Part shown: piece by piece, positions 56,204-64,000 of the stretch | Position numbering within the stretch: position 1 is the first letter of the stretch | Layout: each line of letters begins with the position of its first letter | Source of the DNA: Streptomyces sp. NBC_00775 | Lineage (GTDB): Bacteria; Actinomycetota; Actinomycetes; Streptomycetales; Streptomycetaceae | Length of the DNA stretch: 64,000 nt | NCBI RefSeq assembly: GCF_036347135.1 | Contig: NZ_CP108938.1 | Span: forward strand, 7,626,001-7,690,000 | Reading direction: 5' to 3' | The notes under the pieces: generated by a model | Told to the model about the DNA's origin: nothing | Seen by the model: the letters and a program-made list of their open reading frames with translations, nothing else | The model's database searches: none | Position numbers and translations under genes: made by a program

Positions 56204-57489
56204 GGCTGGACCCCCTTCAGCATCAGCTCCGCGAGCGCGAGGTTGATCCCCTCGGGCAGGTCGGCGTCGGTTGTGTAGCTGCTGTTGCATACCGGCGGGC
56301 ACAGCGGCCCGCCGCCGCCCGACGGGGCCGACGGCGCCGACGGCACCGAGGGGGACGACGGCAGGCTCGGTGTGCTCGGCAGCGCGGTGGGTGTCGGCAC
56401 GCTCGGCAGGTCGGGGAGATCGGGGAGATCCGGTACGTCGGGAGTGTCGGGCTTCTGGGAATCGCCGTTCCCCCGGCCGGAGTTGCCGTCCGTCACGTTC
56501 CCGTAGATGCCGGCCAGGTCCAGGTCCGCCGTGATGTCGAGGTTGACGTAGTCACCCTTGACGGCGTCCACCACGTTGCGCGGGAACGGGTAAGTGGTCA
56601 GCAGCTCCAGGGAGTTGGGCAGATCGTCGCCCGCCTTGTTCAGCTGCCGCAGGATGGGCCGCAGCTGCTTGAGGTTCGCGACCGTGTCGTCGTGCGAGGC
56701 CGTGACCACCTTGGTGCCCGTCTTGCCGAGCTTCGACAGGGCGGTGAGCATCCTTGTCAGATCGCGCCGCTGGTCGGCCAGGACCTTCAGGGCGGGTGGC
56801 ATCGCGTCGACGGCCTGGGCGATCGTCTTCTTCTCCTTCCCGAGCCGCCCCGCGAGGCGGTCGACGGCCTTGAGGGCGCGGACGATGTCCTTCCGCTGGT
56901 TGTCCAGGCCGCCGATGAAGGTGTTCAGCTCCTTGAGCAGCGATCTGACCCGGCTCTCCCGGCCGTTCAGGGCCTTGTTCAGCTCCACGGTGATCGTCTT
57001 GAGCTGGGCCACTCCGCCGCCGTTGAGCAGCGCGGACAGCGCGGACAGCACCTCCTCGATCTCCGGATTGCGGCCGCTGCGGGACAGCGGGATGCGGTCG
57101 CCGTCGCCGAGCCGGCCCACGGGGGCCGTGCCAGTCGGGGCGGAGAGCGCGACGTACTTCTCGCCGAGCATGCTGGTCTGCCGCAGCTCGGCGACCGCGT
57201 TGGCGGGCAGCTTGACGGAGTCGGCGACCCGTAGCCGTACGCGCGCGTGCCAGCCGTCCAGCCGCACCTTCTCGACCGCGCCCACGGTGACGTTGTTGAC
57301 CTTCACCGCGGACTGGGGCACCAGGTCGAGGACGTCGCGGAACTCGACGGTGACGTGGTAGGCGTGGCCGTCGGCGGCGGCTCCGCCGGGCAGCTGGACG
57401 TCGTACCAGCCGTTGAACTCGCAGCCGGACAGCAGCAGCGATCCGACCGCGGCCCACGCGACCGCCCCGACCTTGCGCAGTGCGCTCAT
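56200..57489 (-). CDS. MCE family lipoprotein (MceE position)
   Basis: 429 residues. The signal peptide ends with a lipobox (AAVGSLLLSGCEFNG), as usual for the fifth MCE gene. An MCE domain (YHVTVEFRDVLDLVPQSAVK, VNNVTVGAVEKV), helical tube part and a proline/serine-rich C-terminal tail (residues 360-405, PDLPDLPDLPSVPTP) follow. ATG 57489 overlaps mceD by ATGA; the longer frame to 58797 lies across mceD in another frame and is not coding. Confidence 0.93.
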   Translation of the reverse strand: MSALRKVGAVAWAAVGSLLLSGCEFNGWYDVQLPGGAAADGHAYHVTVEFRDVLDLVPQSAVKVNNVTVGAVEKVRLDGWHARVRLRVADSVKLPANAVAELRQTSMLGEKYVALSAPTGTAPVGRLGDGDRIPLSRSGRNPEIEEVLSALSALLNGGGVAQLKTITVELNKALNGRESRVRSLLKELNTFIGGLDNQRKDIVRALKAVDRLAGRLGKEKKTIAQAVDAMPPALKVLADQRRDLTRMLTALSKLGKTGTKVVTASHDDTVANLKQLRPILRQLNKAGDDLPNSLELLTTYPFPRNVVDAVKGDYVNLDITADLDLAGIYGNVTDGNSGRGNGDSQKPDTPDVPDLPDLPDLPSVPTPTALPSTPSLPSSPSVPSAPSAPSGGGGPLCPPVCNSSYTTDADLPEGINLALAELMLKGVQP

Positions 57490-58628
57490 GCGCTCGCCCC
57501 CAGAATTCCGCCGAGCGTCCGGTCGACCGTTCCCGTCACCGCGGAGCCCTGAGGCACCTTGGGCAGGGAGTCGAAGAGATCCCTCAGCTCCTTGCAATCG
57601 GGGTTCTTGCCGCCCGCGTCGTTCTTTCCGCCTTCGTCGCCGGTCGTCTTCAGCACGGAGCACAGCAGTGAGGCCGGATCCTGCGCCTGCTGGGCGTTGT
57701 TGCGGGTGTCGAGGGTGCCCGCGGACGGGTTGTAGGCGTTGTTCAGGTTCGACAGGCCCGTCGGAGCGACCTCCAACAGTTCGGCCAGCGCGGCCCGTTG
57801 GGTGACGAGCACCTTGGTCACCTTGCTGAGGCCCTTCACGTTCGAGGTCAGCGACTTCTTGTTGTTCTTCACGAAGTCCGACACGTCGCCGAGCGCCGTC
57901 CCCAGGTTCTTGAGCGCGTCCGCGAGGTCCTTGCGCTCGCCCGCGAGCTGTCCGGCGACCTCGGCGAGGTCGGTGTTGAACGACCGCACGCTCTTGTCGT
58001 CGGCGGCCAGCGCCGCCGTGAACACCTGCAGATTCCGTACCGTGCCGAACAGGTCCGTGCGGCCGTCGGACAGCGTGGTGACCGCCTGCGAGAGGTCCTC
58101 GACCGTCTGGTTGAGGTTCTCGCCCTGGCCGTCGAGGTTGTCCGCGCTCACCCCGAGCAGCCGCGACAGCGAGCCGTCCTTGTTGGCGCCCTGGGGGCCG
58201 AGCGCGTCGGCCGTCGTGTGCAGACTGTCGAAGATGCGGTCCAGCTCGACCGGTACGACCGTTCGCGTCTCGGGGATGACCGCGCCGTTCCGCAGTACCG
58301 GGCCCTTCCGGTACACCGGCAGCAGTTGTACGTAACGGTCGCTGACCACCGAGGAGTTGATGATCGCGGCCTTGGCGTCGGCTGGGACCTTGCGGCCCGC
58401 GTCGTACTTCAGCTCCACCCGCACCCGGTCGCCCTCCGGCGTGATCTTCTCGACCTCGCCGATCCGGACGCCGAGGACGCGGACGTCGGAGCCGGGGTAG
58501 ATGCCGACGGTGCGCGGGAAGTACGCGGTCACGTGCACGGGCTCGGAGCGCGGCCACAGCACGTAGGTGAGCGTGGCGACGAGGGTGAGTGCGGTGACCA
58601 CGGCCACCCGCCTCTTCAGGTTCTTCAC
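57486..58628 (-). CDS. MCE family protein (MceD position)
   Basis: 380 residues with an N-terminal anchor (RVAVVTALTLVATLTYVLWP), MCE domain (VHVTAYFPRTVGIYPGSDVR, VLGVRIGEVEKI) and a helical tube-forming region. The final 50 residues include two cysteines (LLCSVLKTTGD, NPDCKELRDLF). GTG 58628 overlaps mceC by GTGA. Confidence 0.93.
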   Translation of the reverse strand: MKNLKRRVAVVTALTLVATLTYVLWPRSEPVHVTAYFPRTVGIYPGSDVRVLGVRIGEVEKITPEGDRVRVELKYDAGRKVPADAKAAIINSSVVSDRYVQLLPVYRKGPVLRNGAVIPETRTVVPVELDRIFDSLHTTADALGPQGANKDGSLSRLLGVSADNLDGQGENLNQTVEDLSQAVTTLSDGRTDLFGTVRNLQVFTAALAADDKSVRSFNTDLAEVAGQLAGERKDLADALKNLGTALGDVSDFVKNNKKSLTSNVKGLSKVTKVLVTQRAALAELLEVAPTGLSNLNNAYNPSAGTLDTRNNAQQAQDPASLLCSVLKTTGDEGGKNDAGGKNPDCKELRDLFDSLPKVPQGSAVTGTVDRTLGGILGASA

Positions 58629-59902
58629 TGCGCGCCTCCCGTGCGCGGCACCACCGGAGCGGCGACCAGGTTCTGGACGTAGCTGTCGAACCAGCGGCCG
58701 TTGCCGAGGGTGTTGCTGAAGACCCGGACGTACGGCGCGAGCAGCTTGACGCTCCGGTCGAGGCTCGACTGATTCCGTTCGAGCATCCGCACCACACGGT
58801 TGAGGCCCTTGAGCGCGGGCCCGATCTCCTTGTCGTTGTCCTCGACCAGGCCGGAGAGCTCGATGCCCAGCGCGGCGGAGCTCTTCAGCAGCTTGTGAAT
58901 CGCCTTGCGCCGCTTGCTGATCTCCTTGAACAGCTTGTCGCCGTCCTTGACCAGCCCGGAGAAGTCCTCGGAGTGGTCGGCCAGCACGCCCGTGACACCG
59001 TTCGCGTGGTCGAGGAGCTCGCCCAGCGCCTTGTCGCGCGAGGCGACCGTCCGGGAGATCTTCGACAGGCCCTTGATGGACGCTCGTACCTCGGCGGGCG
59101 AGTCCTGGAAGGTGGTGGAGATGGTGTCCAGGGCCTTCGCCAACTGGTCGGTGTCGACCTTCTCCGTCGTGGTGGTGAGATCGCTGAACGCCTGCACGAC
59201 GTCGTACGCCGGAACGGTCCGCTTGAGCGGGATCTCGCTGCCGGGCTTCAACTGCCCCGGTCCCTTGGGGTGCAGCGCGAGGTACTTCGCGCCGAGGATC
59301 GTCTTGACCCGGATCGAGGCGCCGGTCTCGGTGCCGAACCCCGGATCGCCCTTGATCTTGAAGGTGACCTTGACGTGGTCACCGTCCAGATCGACGTCCT
59401 CCACCTTGCCGACCTTGACGCCCGCGATCCGCACCTCGTCGCCGGGCTTGAGTCCGCCCGCCTCCGAGAAGGCCGCGCTGTACGTCTCGCCGCCGCCGAT
59501 CAGCGGCAGGCTGTCGGCGTTGAACGCGGCCACGGTCAGCAGCGCGAGGAAGGTGAGACCGACGGCTCCGATCACCACGGGGTTGCGGTCGCGGAACGGG
59601 GTGAGGCGCGGGCGGCGGATCCGTGGAAGCCGTATCCGAGGCGGGTCGATGCGGACCTTTATCAGCGGTTCCGGGCGGCGGGGGCGGGGCGCCCGGCGCG
59701 GGAGCAGCCGTATCTTCGGGAGCCTGGGTGGGTCGATGCGGACCTTCACCAGGGGTTCCGGGCGGTGAGGGCGCGGTGCCCGGCGCGGGAGCAGCCGTAT
59801 TCGCGGCAGCTTCGGCGGATCGATGCGGACCTTGACCAGCGGCTCCGGACGGCGCTTACGGGTCCGGCGCGGAAGGAGGTGCTTCCTCATGTGCTTCGTC
59901 AT
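58625..59902 (-). CDS. MCE family protein (MceC position) with basic N-terminal repeats
   Basis: 425 residues. Unlike usual MCE proteins, about 100 residues precede the membrane segment (PVVIGAVGLTFLALLTVAAF). They consist of three 29-residue repeats of the form RPEPLVKVRIDPP..LP.IRLLPRR, very rich in Arg and Pro, and would lie in the cytoplasm. The MCE domain (YSAAFSEAGGLKPGDEVRIA, GVKVGKVEDV) and helical part follow. ATG 59902 overlaps mceB by ATGA; the longer frame to 60007 lies within mceB. Confidence 0.93.
   Translation of the reverse strand: MTKHMRKHLLPRRTRKRRPEPLVKVRIDPPKLPRIRLLPRRAPRPHRPEPLVKVRIDPPRLPKIRLLPRRAPRPRRPEPLIKVRIDPPRIRLPRIRRPRLTPFRDRNPVVIGAVGLTFLALLTVAAFNADSLPLIGGGETYSAAFSEAGGLKPGDEVRIAGVKVGKVEDVDLDGDHVKVTFKIKGDPGFGTETGASIRVKTILGAKYLALHPKGPGQLKPGSEIPLKRTVPAYDVVQAFSDLTTTTEKVDTDQLAKALDTISTTFQDSPAEVRASIKGLSKISRTVASRDKALGELLDHANGVTGVLADHSEDFSGLVKDGDKLFKEISKRRKAIHKLLKSSAALGIELSGLVEDNDKEIGPALKGLNRVVRMLERNQSSLDRSVKLLAPYVRVFSNTLGNGRWFDSYVQNLVAAPVVPRTGGAQ
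59643..59858 (-). repeat. Three 87-bp repeats in the mceC N-terminal part
   Basis: Near-identical blocks containing TCGATGCGGACCTT start at 59643, 59730 and 59817, exactly 87 bp (29 codons) apart and in frame. They encode the basic proline-rich repeats. Confidence 0.9.
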
Positions 59903-61008
59903 GCGCCGCACCTCGCCCTCGCCACGTGCAGCTCCGGTGTGAGCACCTGCTTCGTCTTCGGCAGCACGATCCGGCCGTCGAAGTCGCAGAGGTAGAAGTT
60001 GAACCACGAGCCGTAGGACGCCGTCCCGGTCAGCGCGTTGAGCTTGTTCGGCAGCCGCTTCAGCACGCCCTCCACGGTGTTCTCGTTCTTGTTCAGCGTT
60101 CCGGTGAGATCGGTCAGCTCGGCGATGTCGTCCTTCAGGGGCGGACGCGCGTCCTTGAGCAGCCCCGAGGTGGCGTCCGTCAGGTCGCCGATGCCCACCA
60201 GGGACTGCCCGATGGGCTTGCGGTCGGCGGACAGCCCCGAGATCACCCGGCGCAGCTGCTTGAGGAGCCCGGAGAAGCGGGAGCCGCGCTTGTCGAGCGT
60301 CTCCAGCACGGTGTTGAGGTTGTCGATCACCGAGCCGATCAGCTTGTCGCGGCCGGCCAGGGTCGTGGTGAGCGAAGCCGTGTGCGCCAGCAGGCTGTTG
60401 ACGGTGCCGCCCTCGCCCTGGAGGGTCCGGATGATCTCGGTGGCGAGCTGGTTGACGTCCTGCGGGCTGAGCGCGGCGAACAGCGGCTTGAAGCCGTTCA
60501 GCAGCGCGTTGAGGTCCAGCGCGGGCTGGGTGCGCGACAGCGGGATCGTGGCGCCGGGCTTCAGCCGGGTGCCGTTTCCCGCGCCCTCGGTCAGGGCGAC
60601 GTAGCGCTGTCCGACCAGGTTCCGGTAGCGGACGACCGCGCCGGTGCTGTTCAGCAGCGGACGGTCCGCGCTGACGGTGAAGGTGACCTGCGCCAGCGTC
60701 CGGTCCTTGATGCTGATGCCCTCGACCTCGCCGACCCGTACCCCGGCCACCCGGATGTCGTCGCCCTTCTCCAGGCCTGTCACGTCGCTGAACACCGCGC
60801 GGTACGTGTGCTCGGGGGTGAGGGAGACGTTGACGATGGTGGCGGCGAGCAGGGCCGTCGCCAGGATCGTCACCAGGGCGAAGAGGCTGAACTTGATCAG
60901 CGGGGCCGCGGCCTGCCGGGCTCCTGGCGTCCGAGTGGCCCGAGTGGCCCGAGTGGCCCGAGTGGGCCGCGAGGTCTTCGAGGTCTCCGTGGTCTCCGTG
61001 GTCCTCAT
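59899..61008 (-). CDS. MCE family protein (MceB position)
   Basis: 369 residues. The N-terminus contains a short Arg-Ala-Thr repeat (RATRATRATR), encoded by a 9-bp tandem array at 60932-60968. An anchor (IKFSLFALVTILATALLAAT), MCE domain (YRAVFSDVTGLEKGDDIRVA, GVRVGEVEGI) and a helical C-terminal half follow, ending with cysteines (YLCDFDG, RARCGA). ATG 61008 overlaps mceA by ATGA. Confidence 0.93.
   Translation of the reverse strand: MRTTETTETSKTSRPTRATRATRATRTPGARQAAAPLIKFSLFALVTILATALLAATIVNVSLTPEHTYRAVFSDVTGLEKGDDIRVAGVRVGEVEGISIKDRTLAQVTFTVSADRPLLNSTGAVVRYRNLVGQRYVALTEGAGNGTRLKPGATIPLSRTQPALDLNALLNGFKPLFAALSPQDVNQLATEIIRTLQGEGGTVNSLLAHTASLTTTLAGRDKLIGSVIDNLNTVLETLDKRGSRFSGLLKQLRRVISGLSADRKPIGQSLVGIGDLTDATSGLLKDARPPLKDDIAELTDLTGTLNKNENTVEGVLKRLPNKLNALTGTASYGSWFNFYLCDFDGRIVLPKTKQVLTPELHVARARCGA
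60932..60968. repeat. 9-bp tandem array in mceB
   Basis: About four copies of CGAGTGGCC in succession, encoding the Arg-Ala-Thr repeat. Confidence 0.8.
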
Positions 61009-62249
61009 GCGACGCTCACCGCCGTTCCGCGCGCCAGCGGTCCGAACAGCAGGGTCGCGACCGGCGGCACCTCGTCGGCCGGCACGCCCATGACGGGCGC
61101 CACGAGCGAGCCGACGGAGCGCTGCTCGGCCCGGGTGGCGGAGACGCCGAGCGGACTGGACGAACTCCCCTTCTTCGACCCGTCGTTGAGGTGCACCCCG
61201 GGTGCGGGCACCTGGGGATGGGGCAGGTCGCGGCAGTTGGGCCCCGACCGGTCGTCGTAACGCGGCTCCTCACCGGGCTCGTACGCCGCCTGCTGTCGGA
61301 CGACTTCGAGCGTGATGTGCATCTTGCCGCCCCGGAAAGCCTGCTCGGATGCCTGTTCCTCGCGCACCAGGCCGGCGAGGAGGCAGGGGTACTCGGGCGA
61401 GTAGCGGGCGAAGAGTTCGAGCGTGGGGCGGGAGACCCGGCCGAGGGTGATCAGCCGGTCGCCGTTCGCGTCGAGGAAGTCGTTCGCGGTGGCGGCGGCG
61501 GTGGCCGTCGTGGTGAGCGCGGACGCGAGCCGGTCCCGCTGTTCGACGATGGTGCGACTGGTGGTGACGGTGTTGCGCAGGATCTTCATCAGGTCGGGAG
61601 CGGCGTCGCCGTACACCTCGGCGACGTCGGCCAGCCGTGCGAAGTCCTCGGTGAGGGAGGGCAGATGCGGATTGAGGCGGTGCAGATAGTCCTCCACGCG
61701 CGTGAGGTTGTCGCCGATCCGGTCGCCGCGGCCTTCGAGGGCGGTGGCGAACGCGGAGAGCGTGGCGTTGAGCTTGCCGGGCTGCACGGTCCGCAGCAGC
61801 GGCAGCAGGTCGTTCATCAGCTGCTGGAGCTCGATGCCGACGCGGGTGCGGTCCTGGGTGATGACGTCCCCCGCGCGGATGGGCCTGGCCGAGGAGCGCG
61901 CGGGCGCGACCAGGTCGACGTACTTCTCGCCGAACAGCGTCTTGGGCAGCAGGCGTGCGTGCACGTCGGAGGGGATGTACGCGACGTACTCCGGCTTGAG
62001 CGCGATGTCGAGCGTCGCCTTCGTCCCGTCGGCGTGCACCGCGCGCACCTCGCCGACCAGCAGCCCGCGCAGCTTGACGTCGGCGCGGGGATCGAGCTGG
62101 TTGCCGAGGCTGTCGGCCTCCAGCTCGATGCGTACGGCCGGGGTGAACACCTGTTGGTACACGGCGACGGACAGGGACAGCAGCAGCGCGAGCACGGCGA
62201 GGAACACCACGCCGTACAACCGCAGTCTCAGCACTCTCATACGGCTCAC
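61005..62249 (-). CDS. MCE family protein (MceA position)
   Basis: 414 residues: anchor (YGVVFLAVLALLLSLSVAVY), MCE domain (VRIELEADSLGNQLDPRADV, KLRGLLVGEV), helical region, and a C-terminal domain of about 120 residues with EYPCLLAG and GPNCRDLPHPQVP. GTG 62249 overlaps the permease stop by GTGA; ATG 62240 is the alternative start. The longer frame up to 63254 crosses the permease gene and is not coding. Confidence 0.93.
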   Translation of the reverse strand: MSRMRVLRLRLYGVVFLAVLALLLSLSVAVYQQVFTPAVRIELEADSLGNQLDPRADVKLRGLLVGEVRAVHADGTKATLDIALKPEYVAYIPSDVHARLLPKTLFGEKYVDLVAPARSSARPIRAGDVITQDRTRVGIELQQLMNDLLPLLRTVQPGKLNATLSAFATALEGRGDRIGDNLTRVEDYLHRLNPHLPSLTEDFARLADVAEVYGDAAPDLMKILRNTVTTSRTIVEQRDRLASALTTTATAAATANDFLDANGDRLITLGRVSRPTLELFARYSPEYPCLLAGLVREEQASEQAFRGGKMHITLEVVRQQAAYEPGEEPRYDDRSGPNCRDLPHPQVPAPGVHLNDGSKKGSSSSPLGVSATRAEQRSVGSLVAPVMGVPADEVPPVATLLFGPLARGTAVSVA

Positions 62250-63049
62250 CCCGCAATCCGTACGGTCGTGTTGGCGCCCCAGATCGCCAGCGACAGGAAG
62301 AAGTCCAGGACGTTGATCGCGACGATCGAGGTGCGCACGGCGCGGCCCACGGCGACGCCGACGCCCGCCGGGCCGCCGCTCGCGTAGTAGCCGTAGTAGC
62401 AATGCACCAGGATGATCAGGACGGCGAAGACGAGTACCTTCCCGAAGGACCACAGCACGTCGACCGGCGGCAGGTACTGCTGGAAGTAGTGGTCGTAGGT
62501 GCCCGCCGACTGCCCGTAGTAGCCGGTGGTGATGGTGCGGGCAGCGAAGTACGAGGACAGCAGCCCGACCACGTACAGCGGGATCACCGCGACGAAACCG
62601 GCGATCATCCGGGTGGTCACCAGGAACGGCAGCGAGGGGACGCCCATGACTTCGAGGGCGTCGGTCTCCTCGCTGATCCGCATCGCGCCCAGCTGCGCCG
62701 TGAAGCCCGCGCCGACGGTCGCGGAGAGCGCAAGGCCCGCCACCAGGGGAGCGATCTCCCTCGTGTTGAAGTACGCCGAGAGGAACGCCACGAAGTTGGA
62801 GGTGCCGAGCTGGTTGAGCGCGGCGTAGCCCTGGAGGCCGACCTCCGTGCCGGTGAAGAACGACAGGAAGGCGATGACGCCGACCGTGCCGCCCACGACG
62901 GCGAGCGCGCCGCGCCCGAAACTCACCTCGGCGAGCAGCCGCAGGATCTCCTTCTTGTAGCGGCGTACGGTGCGGCCCGTCCACGCCAACGAGCGGGCGT
63001 AGAAGGACAGTTGACTGCCCAGTTCCTCCAGGCGATTCAGCAGCGCCAT
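62246..63049 (-). CDS. MlaE/YrbE4B-family ABC permease of the mce operon
   Basis: 267 residues with five to six membrane segments and the family signature GAGFTAQLGAMRISEETDAL. The N-terminal VSFGRGALAVVGGTVGVIAF is typical. With its partner and the ATPase it forms the inner-membrane part of the lipid importer. It starts 3 bp after the preceding gene. Confidence 0.95.
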   Translation of the reverse strand: MALLNRLEELGSQLSFYARSLAWTGRTVRRYKKEILRLLAEVSFGRGALAVVGGTVGVIAFLSFFTGTEVGLQGYAALNQLGTSNFVAFLSAYFNTREIAPLVAGLALSATVGAGFTAQLGAMRISEETDALEVMGVPSLPFLVTTRMIAGFVAVIPLYVVGLLSSYFAARTITTGYYGQSAGTYDHYFQQYLPPVDVLWSFGKVLVFAVLIILVHCYYGYYASGGPAGVGVAVGRAVRTSIVAINVLDFFLSLAIWGANTTVRIAG

Positions 63050-63052
63050 GAC

Positions 63053-63823
63053 TCAGCCCCTCTGCGGAACGACTTGGAAGTACACGGCGGTCATCACGAA
63101 GTTCGTCACGAACAGCAACATGAAGGTGATCACCACCGACTGGTTCACCGCATCGCCCACGCCCTTCGGACCGCCCTTCGCGGTCAGTCCCTTGTACGAG
63201 GCGACGATCGCGGCGATCGCCCCGAACACCAGCGCCTTGATCTCCGCCGCCCACAGGTCGGAGAGCTGGGCGAGTGTGGTGAAGGAGGCGAGATAGGCGC
63301 CCGGTGTGCCGTTCTGCAGGACGACGTTGAAGAAGTAGCCGCCCGCGACGCCGACGACCGACACCAGGCCGTTGAGCAGCACCGCCACCACCATCGACGC
63401 CAGGACCCGCGGGACGACCAGCCGGTGGATGGGGTCGATGCCCAGCACCTGCATCGCGTCGATCTCCTCGCGGATCTTCCGCGCCCCGAGATCCGCGCAG
63501 ATCGCCGTGCCGCCGGCGCCCGCGATCAGCAGGGCGGTGACGATCGGCGAGGCCTCGCGCAGCACCGCGAGCACCGAGGCGGCCCCGGAGAACGACTGGG
63601 CGCCGAGCTGCCGGGTCAGGCTGCCGATCTGCAGCGCGATGACCGCGCCGAAGGGGATGGACACGAGGGCCGTCGGCAGGATCGTGACGCTCGCGACGAA
63701 CCAGGCCTGCTGGATGAACTCCCGTGCCTGGAACGGCCGTCGGGGCACGGTCCGGACGACGTCCAGCGCCATCGCGAAGAGGTTTCCCGAGTGCCTGAGC
63801 GCTCCGGTCGGCGACAGCCTCAT
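63053..63823 (-). CDS. MlaE/YrbE4A-family ABC permease of the mce operon
   Basis: 256 residues, with the signature GAGGTAICADLGARKIREEI followed by DAMQVLGIDPIHRLVVPRVL, and several membrane segments. Partner of the downstream permease. ATG 63823 overlaps the ATPase stop by ATGA. Confidence 0.95.
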   Translation of the reverse strand: MRLSPTGALRHSGNLFAMALDVVRTVPRRPFQAREFIQQAWFVASVTILPTALVSIPFGAVIALQIGSLTRQLGAQSFSGAASVLAVLREASPIVTALLIAGAGGTAICADLGARKIREEIDAMQVLGIDPIHRLVVPRVLASMVVAVLLNGLVSVVGVAGGYFFNVVLQNGTPGAYLASFTTLAQLSDLWAAEIKALVFGAIAAIVASYKGLTAKGGPKGVGDAVNQSVVITFMLLFVTNFVMTAVYFQVVPQRG

Positions 63824-64000
63824 GCGTCCGCCACCTCCTTCCGGTGCGGCTCGGCCTCGCGTCTCGCGATCGCCTCCCAGCGGGGCGGGCGGGTGATGCC
63901 TGGCCCCGGCAGCAGGCGGGGAGTCAGAACCTGACTGCCGGGAGTCTTTGTGTGTGCTCCGTCGCCGAGCTGGGCCAGCTCCTGCTCGACCTGCGCGGCG
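63820..64000 (-). CDS. C-terminal end of a probable Mce ABC ATPase (Mkl/MlaF-like)
   Basis: Only the last 59 codons are in the window: VEQELAQLGDGAHTKTPGSQ, then VLTPRLLPGPGITRPPRWEA and a charged end with TGA at 63820. The ATPase motifs lie outside. The identity comes from position, directly upstream of the two permeases with an ATGA overlap, and from the tail resembling that of Streptomyces Mce-linked ATPases. Confidence 0.7.
   Translation of the reverse strand, partial: AAQVEQELAQLGDGAHTKTPGSQVLTPRLLPGPGITRPPRWEAIARREAEPHRKEVADA

Noticed and set aside
56200..58797. An 865-codon frame covering MceE and part of MceD
   Set aside because: Homology to MCE proteins starts at 57489 with a signal peptide and lipobox; upstream is mceD read in the wrong frame.
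61005..63254. A 749-codon frame covering MceA and the permease region
   Set aside because: The upstream two fifths is an off-frame reading of the YrbE permease genes; MceA starts at 62249 or 62240.

Overview
The window is a high-GC actinobacterial chromosome segment, almost certainly from Streptomyces. Supporting signs are the Nif3 / zinc-ribbon / RNase HI-phosphatase gene order, a class A RNase P RNA gene, many GTG starts with GTGA or ATGA gene overlaps, an ESX-type secretion locus with DUF6177 and DUF6507 genes, and a six-gene mce lipid-import operon. No tRNA or rRNA gene and no CRISPR array was seen.

Region 1 (1-10.1 kb) looks like core chromosome. It holds a Nif3-like protein (5' end missing), a coiled-coil zinc-ribbon protein that appears to start at CTG, the RNase HI/phosphatase fusion, an MmyB-type regulator divergent from a quinone oxidoreductase-like gene, KDPG aldolase, YaaA, an RNB exoribonuclease, an AraC regulator, an EamA exporter and rnpB.

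Region 2 (10.0-29.4 kb) is a genomic island anchored at the 3' end of rnpB. The last 24 nt of the RNase P RNA gene recur at 25401 and again at 29407, so the island looks like two tandem insertions. The first (about 15.4 kb) carries a DUF6119/TIGR04141 protein, a type I restriction-modification operon preceded by an unusual HTH/dead-methylase/specificity-like fusion gene with a perfect 22-bp palindrome upstream, a degenerate Mrr-like protein, a GntR regulator with small hypothetical genes, an IS3 remnant and a Phd-type/Fic toxin-antitoxin pair. The second (about 4 kb) carries essentially one gene, a type ISP-like restriction-methylase. No integrase was found in either segment.

Region 3 (29.4-32.4 kb) holds an HD phosphohydrolase, an XRE regulator and a divergent cluster of a micro-ORF, a hypothetical gene and a DUF6415-like gene. 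Region 4 (32.5-46.4 kb, minus strand) is a compact type VII secretion locus: two WXG100-like proteins, DUF6507, an 861-residue effector with a C-terminal nuclease-like domain, an Imm49-like immunity protein, a pentapeptide-repeat protein, a small membrane protein, EccD, a MinD/ParA-like ATPase, EccC and DUF6177. EccB, EccE and mycosin genes are absent from the window.

Region 5 (46.4-53.4 kb) has a very large secreted subtilase, a TrmB-like/LuxR-type regulator and an archaeal-type AAA ATPase. Region 6 (53.5-64 kb, minus strand) is an mce operon. Reading from the right edge it runs ATPase (partial), two YrbE/MlaE permeases, MceA-F and two Mce-associated membrane proteins, with nearly every junction overlapping by four bases.
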